DNA of 64,000 bases from Noviherbaspirillum autotrophicum. Its GTDB lineage: Bacteria; Pseudomonadota; Gammaproteobacteria; Burkholderiales; Burkholderiaceae_D. Both the position numbers and the translations under genes were made by a program. This document shows positions 8,186 to 15,292 of the stretch, one piece after another (the first letter of the stretch is position 1; each line of letters begins with the position of its first letter). The DNA lies in NCBI RefSeq assembly GCF_000818395.1, contig NZ_JWJG01000028.1, positions 4,790,615 to 4,854,614 on the forward strand, written 5' to 3'. Under the pieces are notes generated by a model. That model was not told the origin of the DNA, did no database searches, and saw only the letters and a program-made list of their open reading frames with translations.

Positions 8186-8577
8186 ACCACCTCCCATAAA
8201 TGCCCGTCTGGGTCCTGGAAGTATCCGGCATAGCCGCCCCAGAACGTGTCGTGCGCCGGCTTGATGATGGCGGCACCGGCGCGCTGCGCCTGCTGCATCA
8301 CGCTGTCGACTTCGTCCCTGGACGCTACGTTGTGGCCCAGGGTCATGTCGGTGGCGCCGGGCGGCGACTGCGCTAGGTCCGTGTCGTGCGCAATGCTGTC
8401 GCGCGGCCAGAGCGCGAGCTTCAAGCCAGCCTGCAAATCGAAAAAGGCAACGGCGCCATGGGCGAATTGCTGGCCGACGATGCCTTGCGTGGCCAGGCCT
8501 AAGCCGTCGCGATAGAAGCGCAGCGCGCGTTCGAGGTCGTCGACGCCGAGGGTAATGACGGTAATGCGCGGTTTCAT
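8155..8577 (-). CDS. VOC-family (glyoxalase/bleomycin-resistance-like) protein
   Basis: 140 residues from the ATG at 8577. It shows two beta-alpha-beta-beta-beta units typical of the vicinal-oxygen-chelate fold: L-G-V-D-D-L-E-R-A-L-R-F-Y-R-D-G-L-G-L at the start, and A-G-Y-F-Q-D-P-D-G-H-L-W-E-V-V-W-N-P at the end, the latter giving a metal-ligand-type Glu. Possible functions are a small lyase, isomerase or drug-binding protein; nothing narrows it further. It is the first gene of the VOC-EamA-DTW operon and overlaps the permease by about 30 bp. An in-frame upstream extension to 8673 lacks family support. Confidence 0.85.
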   Translation of the reverse strand: MKPRITVITLGVDDLERALRFYRDGLGLATQGIVGQQFAHGAVAFFDLQAGLKLALWPRDSIAHDTDLAQSPPGATDMTLGHNVASRDEVDSVMQQAQRAGAAIIKPAHDTFWGGYAGYFQDPDGHLWEVVWNPQWTAPL

Positions 8578-8783
8578 CTGGATGGACTCCATCGGTACGT
8601 CGCCAGCGGCGAGGACGCGGCCGGCAACTGCCAGCGCATCCGGGACAAGCCGGGCGTGGGTCACATCGTACACCGGGAGCGTGGGAAGTACGAAAAGCGC
8701 GTAAAGGGTTGGCGCGCGGCCCGGCCGCCCCGGCGGCGATTGATGACGGCGGGATGGAAGGCGTGACGCCGGGGCCAGCGCCC

Positions 8784-9575
8784 TTACTGCTTGGTGGCGG
8801 CGATGACTTGAAAATTTCCGAAGAAATACGTGGTGCGTTCGCAGCGCCAGTTGCCGGTGTTTTCCAGGTGACGAACGGGGTCGTGGCTATCCCACAGCGC
8901 CAGGCCCAGCGGCTCGAACACCTTGAAGTAGGCCCAGCTCAGGGTGCGCAACAGGCGCACGCTGGGGCGGTGGAATTCGGCGACGAAGAGTTTGCCGCCC
9001 GGTTCGAGCAGGCGCCCCGCCTCGTTGAGCGTCTGCCCTTTCAGATGGTGCGGCAGTTCGTGCAGCAGAAAGAAAATGACGTTGGCGGCGGCGATGCCAT
9101 CTTCCTGCTGCATGCAGGTAGCGTTTTCCTCGACATATTCCACCTGGTCGGCAAAGGCGGCGAGCTTGCCCCTGGCATGATCGAGCTCGTTGGCAATGAG
9201 GTCGGCGACGATGACGCGCTCGGCACCGCTTTGCAGCGCCGCCTTCACGATGCGCGGCATGACGTTGCCGAAGGCGCAGGACGTGATCAGCAGCTTCTTG
9301 TTCGTCAAGTCCATCTGCCGGATGTCGGCAACGATCTTCGAGACAAGACGGCGGTACTGGAACAGCAGGATGGCCGAGATAACCGGCTGGAAGTCGACAG
9401 CCCTGATGAGCCGCATGTTCGAATAGACCGGGTAGACATGCGCGCTTGCGGTTTTCCCTGCGGACGTCATGGCGCGCACCATCAGCGCGCCGCGGGTCAC
9501 GACAAAGAAAAACAGGGCGGTCAGGGCCAATAGGGCGAACACGCCGACCGCTGCGTTCGTCATCCACGCATTCAT
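8784..9575 (-). CDS. rquA: RquA-like methyltransferase-fold protein, candidate rhodoquinone biosynthesis enzyme
   Basis: 263 residues with an N-terminal membrane helix (about 9-30). The rest has a class I methyltransferase fold, but the usual SAM motif (D-x-G-x-G) is replaced by L-I-T-S-C-A-F-G-N. That replacement, the preceding Y-P-V-Y-S...Q-Y-R-R-L stretch, the F-F-L-L-H-E-L-P segment near 165, the G-G-K-L-F-V-A-E-F-H-R-P strand and the final Y-F-F-G-N-F-Q-V-I-A match what I remember of RquA. RquA converts ubiquinone to rhodoquinone for low-oxygen fumarate respiration. GAGGA precedes the ATG. No other quinone gene is adjacent. It could instead be an uncharacterised paralogue. Confidence 0.62.
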   Translation of the reverse strand: MNAWMTNAAVGVFALLALTALFFFVVTRGALMVRAMTSAGKTASAHVYPVYSNMRLIRAVDFQPVISAILLFQYRRLVSKIVADIRQMDLTNKKLLITSCAFGNVMPRIVKAALQSGAERVIVADLIANELDHARGKLAAFADQVEYVEENATCMQQEDGIAAANVIFFLLHELPHHLKGQTLNEAGRLLEPGGKLFVAEFHRPSVRLLRTLSWAYFKVFEPLGLALWDSHDPVRHLENTGNWRCERTTYFFGNFQVIAATKQ

Positions 9576-9692
9576 TACATTTCCTCGACAGAAAAGGCCA
9601 ATGCCCTTCGGGTTGAGGGCCGGTTGATGTTTATGGGGAGTAAAAGCAATGCCATACAGCTATTGTTACACGGGGCGTGGAGTGACCGGGCA

Positions 9693-9723
9693 AAGAAAAA
9701 GCCGTGTGCGTGCACACGGCTTT
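9693..9723 (-). terminator. Intrinsic terminator of the old-yellow-enzyme gene
   Basis: A perfect 12-bp inverted repeat AAAGCCGTGTGC/GCACACGGCTTT has a 2-bp centre. On the minus strand it runs into CTTTTTCTTT. It lies 50 bp past the stop of the flavoenzyme gene ending at 9774. Confidence 0.85.
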
Positions 9724-9773
9724 GCTTGACCGGCTTGCCGCAGGAGCGCATTGCACGCTCCCGCGACGGCCGT

Positions 9774-10886
9774 TCAGTCCGGCAGAGCCGGATAGTCGAT
9801 GTAGCCGTGCGGGCCGACTCCGCCATACAGCGGCGCGTCCTCGAACAGCGGGTTGAGCGGCGCATTCTCGCGGAAGCGGCGCACCAGGTCGGGGTTGCTG
9901 ATGAACGGGCGGCCGAAGGACACCAGGTCGGCGCGGCCGCTGGTGATGGCCTCGATCGCCATTTCCTTGGTGTAGCCATTGTTGACCATCCAGATGCCGG
10001 AGTACAGGCGATGCAGCGCTTCGTAATCGAACGGCGCATTGTCGCGCGGACCGCCCGTGTGGCCTTCCACCACGTGGATGAAGACCGGGTGCAGCTTTTC
10101 GAGCTCGCGCACGACATACTCGAACAGCGGCTGCGGCGCGCTCTCGGACGAATCGTTGACTGGAGACACGGGCGAAATGCGGACGCCGGTGCGCTCGGCG
10201 CCGATTTCGCCGACCACGGCCTGCATCACTTCGAGCAGGAAGCGGGCGCGGTTCTCGATGCTGCCGCCGTAGCGGTCGACGCGCTTGTTCGAGCCGTCGC
10301 GCAGGAAGGCGTCGATCAGGTAGCCGTGGGCGCCGTGGATTTCGACGCCGTCGAAACCGGCCTTGATGGCATTGGCGGCGGCGGTGCGGAAGTCATCGAC
10401 CACGCCGGCGATCTCGTCGGTTTCGAGCGCGCGCGGCACGGACGTATCGGCATAGCCGATGCCGGGGATATAGGTCTTGGCGTTGGCGGCGATGGCCGAC
10501 GGCGCCACCGGCGCCTGTTCGTTCGGCTGGAACGCCACATGCGACATGCGGCCGGTATGCCACAGCTGCACGAAAATGCGGCCGCCGCGGCGGTGCACTT
10601 CGTCGGTCACTTTCTTCCATTCCGCGATCTGCTCGGGCGTATGCAGGCCCGGCGTGCTGGCGTAGCCTTGCGCGGTGTCGGACACCTGGGTCGCTTCGGC
10701 GATGATCAGCCCGACGGATGCGCGCTGCGCGTAATACTCGATGGTCATTTCGGCCGGCACGTTGCCCTTGTCGGCGCGATTGCGCGTCATCGGGGCCATG
10801 ACGATGCGGTTCTTCAGTTCCAGCGGGCCCAATTTGATCGGCTGGAACAAGGCGTCTGCGAGGAATGGTTCCGTTTGTTTGCTCAT
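9774..10886 (-). CDS. NADH:flavin oxidoreductase, old yellow enzyme family (NemA-like)
   Basis: 370 residues from the ATG at 10886; a longer open frame upstream is not needed for the family. The TIM-barrel FMN enzyme starts with L-F-Q-P-I-K-L-G-x-L-E-L-K-N-R-I-V-M-A-P-M-T. It carries the substrate pair in E-I-H-G-A-H-G-Y-L-I-D-A-F-L, followed by the D-R-Y-G-G-S loop, and ends with the flavin-phosphate strand V-S-F-G-R-P-F-I-S-N-P-D. These enzymes reduce electrophiles such as N-ethylmaleimide, enones and nitro compounds. The TetR gene lies 44 bp upstream on the same strand, the arrangement of nemR-nemA. It ends in a strong terminator. Confidence 0.9.
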   Translation of the reverse strand: MSKQTEPFLADALFQPIKLGPLELKNRIVMAPMTRNRADKGNVPAEMTIEYYAQRASVGLIIAEATQVSDTAQGYASTPGLHTPEQIAEWKKVTDEVHRRGGRIFVQLWHTGRMSHVAFQPNEQAPVAPSAIAANAKTYIPGIGYADTSVPRALETDEIAGVVDDFRTAAANAIKAGFDGVEIHGAHGYLIDAFLRDGSNKRVDRYGGSIENRARFLLEVMQAVVGEIGAERTGVRISPVSPVNDSSESAPQPLFEYVVRELEKLHPVFIHVVEGHTGGPRDNAPFDYEALHRLYSGIWMVNNGYTKEMAIEAITSGRADLVSFGRPFISNPDLVRRFRENAPLNPLFEDAPLYGGVGPHGYIDYPALPD

Positions 10887-10930
10887 GTTGTTGTCTGACT
10901 CACGGTTGAAGTGAAGGAAAAGGCCGGCAG

Positions 10931-11530
10931 TCACGCCGGGCGAAGGAATTGGTTCAGCATGAGGCCGACGCTGTCGCGCAGGGACGACACCGACTGCTCG
11001 ATCTTCATGCGCAGCAGCGCGCCTTCCCAGACGTCCCACATGAGGGCGGCCAGCGCGGCGGCATCCATGTCGCTGCGCACTTCCCCTGCCGCCTGCGCGG
11101 CGCGCATGAGGTTGGCCAGGTTGGCGCGCCAGCCTTCCATAGCTGCGGCAAGGCGGCGGCGGCACAGGTCGCTGGACTCGGCCATCTCGGCGGCGAAGTT
11201 TCCGATCAGGCACCCCTTCCAGCAGGTGGCGCGCTCATGATGGGCGATCATCTGTTCGAAGGCATGGGAAATCGCCGCCAGCGGCTGCGGCGGCGCCGCG
11301 CTCATCATGAGCTCCCAGGTTTGCTGCAGCTGCTCGGCGTACTGGTCGATGATGGCGGCGGCGAACGCTTCCTTGCTGTCGAAATGGTTATAGAACGATC
11401 CTTTCGGCACGCCCGCCAAATCGGTGATTTGCTGGATGCCCGTGGCGTTATAGCCATGCAGCGAAAACAGCTCGCGACCGGCGGCGATGAGCTGGGTGGG
11501 GATCGTGGTTTTTCCAGAAATACGTGCCAT
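10931..11530 (-). CDS. TetR-family regulator, NemR-like
   Basis: 199 residues. The N-terminal helix-turn-helix is complete (L-I-A-A-G-R-E-L-F-S-L-H-G-Y-N-A-T-G-I, then G-V-P-K-G-S-F-Y-N-H-F). In the ligand domain the segment C-W-K-G-C-L-I-G-N-F-A-A-E (about 102-114) places two cysteines four residues apart at the entrance of the pocket. The reactive cysteine of NemR-type electrophile sensors also falls in this part of the protein. Together with the downstream flavoenzyme this argues for derepression by electrophiles. It probably autoregulates through the site at 11541-11557. Confidence 0.82.
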   Translation of the reverse strand: MARISGKTTIPTQLIAAGRELFSLHGYNATGIQQITDLAGVPKGSFYNHFDSKEAFAAAIIDQYAEQLQQTWELMMSAAPPQPLAAISHAFEQMIAHHERATCWKGCLIGNFAAEMAESSDLCRRRLAAAMEGWRANLANLMRAAQAAGEVRSDMDAAALAALMWDVWEGALLRMKIEQSVSSLRDSVGLMLNQFLRPA

Positions 11531-11540
11531 GGAAAAATTA

Positions 11541-11557
11541 TATGACCAGTCGTCTTA
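11541..11557 (-). promoter_or_regulatory. Candidate TetR/NemR operator
   Basis: The sequence TATGACCAGTCGTCTTA is an imperfect palindrome built on GAC/GTC half-sites around GACTG. It lies only about 11 bp upstream of the tetR start, where an autorepressor should bind. It resembles the reported NemR box in base composition and half-site order, but this is by memory and not aligned. Confidence 0.45.
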
Positions 11558-11737
11558 AAATGCAAATACTCAGTTGCCTCCCCTAACGGCAAGCCATCGA
11601 TGAGCGGCATGGCTTCCATCCGACGGGGAGCCTGCTATGATTCAATGCTTGCCATATGGCAAATACAAGGCAACTCATTCTCACCCTGCATCGCCCCAGC
11701 CGAAGGCGACGCACGCAACTGTCATATCGAGGGCAAC

Positions 11738-12091
11738 ATGAATCTGGAAGATGCATTGGCAAAAGAAGGAGAAGTCAGGCCGAAACTCCTCGCTGCAATC
11801 GCTGGCCAATATCAACTCGACGTCAAGGGCGTCGCCAGGATCGACGCTTGCGTTCTTGGCAACTGGCTGCACGGCGAGGCGGAAAGCAAGTTCCCTCTGG
11901 TGAAGAGCTATACGCCATGCGTCGAAGCGCACGACGCCTTTCATGCGGAACTGGAAAAGGTCGTACGGCAAATAAACCTTGGCGAGTATGAACAGGCAAA
12001 AGCAATGCTCGGCAACGGCACGCCTTGCACCAAGGCATTCGTCGCAATGGTGGCGGCGACAAGGCAATTCAAAAAGGACGCGCGGCTGTAA
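11738..12091 (+). CDS. Free-standing chemoreceptor zinc-binding (CZB) domain protein
   Basis: 117 residues from the ATG at 11738 (GAGGG five bases before); the upstream in-frame extension is not part of the family. The CZB signature C-V-L-G-N-W-L-H-G is present with zinc-ligand Cys38, and H-D-A-F-H gives His65 and His69. In canonical CZB domains the fourth ligand is a His in the first helix (K-H-x-x-W-K); here that position reads K-E-G-E-V-R, so the ligand is probably Glu10 or lost. No chemoreceptor or diguanylate cyclase domain is attached, so it may act in trans. The neighbours (TetR, thioesterase) give no context. Confidence 0.8.
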   Translation: MNLEDALAKEGEVRPKLLAAIAGQYQLDVKGVARIDACVLGNWLHGEAESKFPLVKSYTPCVEAHDAFHAELEKVVRQINLGEYEQAKAMLGNGTPCTKAFVAMVAATRQFKKDARL

Positions 12092-12210
12092 GTTGCCGCC
12101 CTGCCCTGCGCGCGGTGTGCATTCGCCCTTGATTCGCCTCGCGTGCGCCGCAGGCGGCGGGTACAATCCTGCACGCCGCGCTGCGCGGCGCTTACCTCAC
12201 GAAATTCACC

Positions 12211-12666
12211 ATGGCCCGCCTGACACTTGAATTCCCCGAAGACCAGTACCTCTATTCCACTCAACTCACCGTGCGCGTGACCGATATCAACGGCGCGAAC
12301 CACCTTGGCAACGATTCGATGATTTCGATGATTTCGGAAGCGCGGGCGCGATTCCTGTTCGAGTTCGGCATCGAGGAAACGCAGGGCGACGGCACCGGCA
12401 TCATCGTCACCGACCTGGCCACCACCTACAAGACCGAGGCGCATGCGCGCGACCAGTTGCTGTTCGAAGTCGGCGTCATGGACTTCAACAAGTACGGCGG
12501 CGACATCACCTTCCGCATCACCCGCCCGCGCGACGGCGCACTCGTGGCGATGGCGAAGTCCGGCTTTGTCTTCTTCAACTACCGCAGCAAGAAAGTCGTG
12601 CCGATGCCGGAACTCTTCCATCGCAAGTTCGCAAAAGTGAACTGGATCGACAACAAGAGTAACTAG
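12211..12666 (+). CDS. Acyl-CoA thioesterase-like 4HBT-family protein
   Basis: 151 residues, one hotdog domain of the 4-hydroxybenzoyl-CoA thioesterase type. It shows V-R-V-T-D-I-N-G-A-N-H-L-G-N-D-S, equivalent to the Asp/Asn-containing active-site turn, then S-E-A-R-A-R-F-L-F-E-F-G, then a D-Q-L-L-F-E-V-G-V strand and F-F-N-Y at the end. It is expected to hydrolyse an acyl-CoA or carry an aroyl group; the substrate is unknown. It precedes the photolyase gene on the same strand by 60 bp, which may be incidental. Confidence 0.82.
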   Translation: MARLTLEFPEDQYLYSTQLTVRVTDINGANHLGNDSMISMISEARARFLFEFGIEETQGDGTGIIVTDLATTYKTEAHARDQLLFEVGVMDFNKYGGDITFRITRPRDGALVAMAKSGFVFFNYRSKKVVPMPELFHRKFAKVNWIDNKSN

Positions 12667-12726
12667 CGCTGCCCGTTTCATCCAGCCTTGGTTTGGCCGG
12701 AAGCGCGCGAACAACGGAGCGACTCC

Positions 12727-14196
12727 ATGCCCCAATACGACAAGTCCTTAGTCTGGTTTCGCCGCGATCTGCGCGTGCTCGACCATGCGGCCCTGTATCA
12801 AGCGCTGGCAGGTAGCCGCCAGGTCTTCTGTGTCTTTGTTTTTGACAAGGACATTCTCAATCTTCTGCCGCGCCAGGACCGGCGTGTCGAATTCATTCAC
12901 GCATGCGCCACAGAGCTCGATGTCGAGTTAAGAAAATTCGGCGGCGGGCTCATCGTCCGCCACGCCTCGGCGGCACAGGAAATTCCCGCACTGGCTGCGG
13001 CTCTTGGAGTAAACGCTGTCTTCGCGAATCGCGATTACGAGCCGCAAGCCATCGAACGCGACTTAGCCGTCGCCACGCGCCTGAAGGCCGATGGCAGAGC
13101 GTTCGTCGACTTCAAAGACCAAGTCATTTTCGAGAAAGATGAAGTCACATCCCAGTCCGGCAAGCCATACTCGGTTTTCACGCCGTATAAAAACGCCTGG
13201 CTAAAGAAACTGGCGCTGTTGGCGGACAGTGGCAGTGACAGCCCGCTCCATTCCTATTTCATTGACTCATTTGGCGCACGCCTCGCCCCTTGCGGAGCAG
13301 CGGCCATGCCGTCGCTATCCGAGCTTGGCTTTGAAAAAACGAATCTGGAAAGCCTGCACATCCCCACCGGGATATCCGGAGCACGGAAATTGCTGGATGA
13401 CTTCCTGTCCCGTATCGACGCTTACGATGTCACGCGCGACTATCCCTCATTGAAAGGGCCTTCCTATCTGTCGACGCATCTGCGCTTTGGGACGATATCG
13501 ATTCGCTATCTCGTCAAATTTGCGTATGACATCGTGCGCATGAAAAATAGTCCTGGCGCTTCCGTTTGGCTGTCTGAATTGATTTGGCGGGATTTCTATT
13601 TCATGATCCTGCACGCCCATCCCTATGTGGCCGAGCGTGCCTTCAAACCGGCCTATGACCAGATTTGCTGGGAATCCGGTGCGGCAGCAGAAAAACTGTT
13701 TGCAGCCTGGTGCGAGGGAAAGACCGGCTACCCTCTGGTCGATGCCGCGATGGCACAGCTGAACACGACGGGATACATGCACAACCGTTTGCGCATGATC
13801 GCCGCATGCTTCCTGATCAAAGACTTGGGGATCGACTGGCGCTGGGGCGAGCGTTATTTTTCCGAGAAGCTGAACGACTTTGACATGGCAGCCAATAACG
13901 GCGGATGGCAATGGGCCGCCTCATCCGGTTGCGACGCGCAGCCCTACTTCCGCATTTTCAATCCGGTAACGCAGTCAATAAAATTTGACCCGGAAGGCAA
14001 ATTCATCAGACGCTACCTGCCCCAACTCGGCAAGCTATCCAATAAGACGATTCATGCGCCATGGCTTGCCCCGTCTTCGGAATTGCGCGCAGCAGGCATT
14101 GAACTGGGAAACGACTACCCCGCGCCGCTCGTGCTGCATGAGGCAGCGCGCGAGCGCACGTTGGCGCGATATGCTGTCGTCAAGGCAGCAAGCTAG
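12727..14196 (+). CDS. phrB: Deoxyribodipyrimidine photolyase (class I)
   Basis: 489 residues from the ATG at 12727. The photolyase/cryptochrome N-terminal domain opens with L-V-W-F-R-R-D-L-R. The FAD domain has L-S-T-H-L-R-F-G-T-I-S near 260, W-L-S-E-L-I-W-R-D-F-Y near 290, and G-Y-P-L-V-D-A-A-M-A-Q-L-N-T-T-G-Y-M-H-N-R-L-R-M. The signature N-N-G-G-W-Q-W-A-A-S-S-G-C-D-A-Q-P-Y-F-R is also present. This is the normal length and order for a CPD photolyase that repairs UV pyrimidine dimers with blue light. GC is somewhat lower than in the neighbours. It is probably a monocistronic unit ending before the hairpin at 14213. Confidence 0.95.
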   Translation: MPQYDKSLVWFRRDLRVLDHAALYQALAGSRQVFCVFVFDKDILNLLPRQDRRVEFIHACATELDVELRKFGGGLIVRHASAAQEIPALAAALGVNAVFANRDYEPQAIERDLAVATRLKADGRAFVDFKDQVIFEKDEVTSQSGKPYSVFTPYKNAWLKKLALLADSGSDSPLHSYFIDSFGARLAPCGAAAMPSLSELGFEKTNLESLHIPTGISGARKLLDDFLSRIDAYDVTRDYPSLKGPSYLSTHLRFGTISIRYLVKFAYDIVRMKNSPGASVWLSELIWRDFYFMILHAHPYVAERAFKPAYDQICWESGAAAEKLFAAWCEGKTGYPLVDAAMAQLNTTGYMHNRLRMIAACFLIKDLGIDWRWGERYFSEKLNDFDMAANNGGWQWAASSGCDAQPYFRIFNPVTQSIKFDPEGKFIRRYLPQLGKLSNKTIHAPWLAPSSELRAAGIELGNDYPAPLVLHEAARERTLARYAVVKAAS

Positions 14197-14212
14197 AGGG
14201 ACTGAGCTGGAG

Positions 14213-14240
14213 AGTACGGCGCGCCGTGGCGGGCCGTACT
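14213..14240 (+). terminator. Inverted repeat after phrB
   Basis: AGTACGGC at 14213-14220 pairs with GCCGTACT at 14233-14240 across a GC-rich loop. It lies 17 bp past the photolyase stop. There is no T-tract, so it is a possible but weak terminator between phrB and the convergent PEP-CTERM gene. Confidence 0.35.
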
Positions 14241-14298
14241 TCCGGGCTATGGCAAGCAGAGCTCTTGCCAGAAGGAAGCGTCGCGTCGCGGCGCGTGT

Positions 14299-15090
14299 TT
14301 ACGCCTGCTTGCGCCTGCGCACCGCGCCCAGGCCAGCAAGGCCGAGGCCCATCAACGCCAGCGTGCCGGGCAGCGGCACGCTGCCCGACGGCGGCAATAC
14401 GGCACCGAAACCGTCCAGATAGGCATAGCCGGTATGACCGGTCCACTCGCAATCCGCTGCCAGCAGCGACAGCGTGAAGTCATGGCCGGAGAGCGCGGAA
14501 TCGATGTTCAGCTGCTCGATCTGCCATTGAGGTGTATAGAAAAATTCACCAAATGACGAGAACCGGGTATCCACGCCGCCGCCGGTCCCGCCGGCATCAT
14601 AGCTTCGGCTGATAAGCACGTTTCCAGTGGTATCGTCGCGCAGCACGACCTTGAACAGCGCCGATTCGCTTTCAGCATGGCCGCCATTTTCAAGCACGGC
14701 CTTCCAGGCGAAAAAGATGCTGCTATCGGTGTAGTTCTGTACATGCTGGCTGATGGCGGATGCATACCCGCCAGAATAAGTGTCTTCGATGCGATACGAA
14801 TAATTGCCGCTGTAGACCGTGCTGCCCAGGCGCGTGCCGAGAATCGGGTCGAGGCTGCCGGCGCCGATCACCGCCGAGCGGGATGATGCCCCCGCGTACA
14901 GCGAGCCGCCGGGAAGCACATTTTCCGGGCTGAGCGATCCGTTATCTATGTAGCCGCGATCGCCACCGCCGGTCACCCAGCCATTCGTATTGCCGTCTTC
15001 GAAACCGCCGTTGATGAACGGCGCAGCCAAGGCACTGCCAGACAGACCCAGCGCGAACGCGCCCAGTCCCAGTAATGTGGTGATCTTCAT
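14299..15090 (-). CDS. PEP-CTERM sorting-domain protein
   Basis: 263 residues from the ATG at 15090, with GAGGA before it. A signal peptide (L-G-L-G-A-F-A-L-G-L-S-G-S-A-L-A) precedes a Gly/Ser/Thr-rich beta-type body starting G-G-F-E-D-G-N. The C-terminus is the sorting signal: V-P-L-P-G-T, then a hydrophobic helix L-A-L-M-G-L-G-L-A-G-L-G, then R-R-R-K. The motif is the PLPG variant of PEP. Such proteins are processed by exosortase and go to the cell surface or extracellular matrix; no exosortase is in the window. Transcription appears to be sigma-54 dependent (elements at 15152-15169 and 15243-15259). Confidence 0.88.
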   Translation of the reverse strand: MKITTLLGLGAFALGLSGSALAAPFINGGFEDGNTNGWVTGGGDRGYIDNGSLSPENVLPGGSLYAGASSRSAVIGAGSLDPILGTRLGSTVYSGNYSYRIEDTYSGGYASAISQHVQNYTDSSIFFAWKAVLENGGHAESESALFKVVLRDDTTGNVLISRSYDAGGTGGGVDTRFSSFGEFFYTPQWQIEQLNIDSALSGHDFTLSLLAADCEWTGHTGYAYLDGFGAVLPPSGSVPLPGTLALMGLGLAGLGAVRRRKQA

Positions 15091-15151
15091 TTTTCCTCGT
15101 TGTGTATTCTTTTGATGTTGGCAATCGCAGATTTTCACTGCATTGCTTTTA

Positions 15152-15169
15152 AAGCATTTTGAATGCCAG
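15152..15169 (-). promoter_or_regulatory. Sigma-54 (-24/-12) promoter of the PEP-CTERM gene
   Basis: Read on the minus strand the element is CTGGCATTCAAAATGCTT. The invariant GG (15166-15167) and GC (15154-15155) are exactly ten bases apart, as required for RpoN promoters, and TGGCA matches the -24 consensus. Transcription would start near 15142, about 50 bp before the start codon. Confidence 0.72.
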
Positions 15170-15242
15170 CACCTTTCATTTTTTATAACTTATTGAATAC
15201 AAACAATTTCCTGGAAAATATCCGAAGGCAGGCGGCAAGCAC

Positions 15243-15259
15243 TGTAAAAATTTCCGACA
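15243..15259 (-). promoter_or_regulatory. Candidate upstream activator site for the PEP-CTERM gene
   Basis: The minus-strand sequence is TGTCGGAAATTTTTACA, 17 bp. It lies about 85 bp upstream of the -24 element, the usual range for a bacterial enhancer-binding protein. It resembles, from memory, the motif reported upstream of exosortase/PEP-CTERM genes controlled by PrsK/PrsR. The half-sites TGT...ACA are symmetric. Confidence 0.6.
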
Positions 15260-15292
15260 CGCTACAGAATGCCTAAGCCGCCTTTCCACTCG

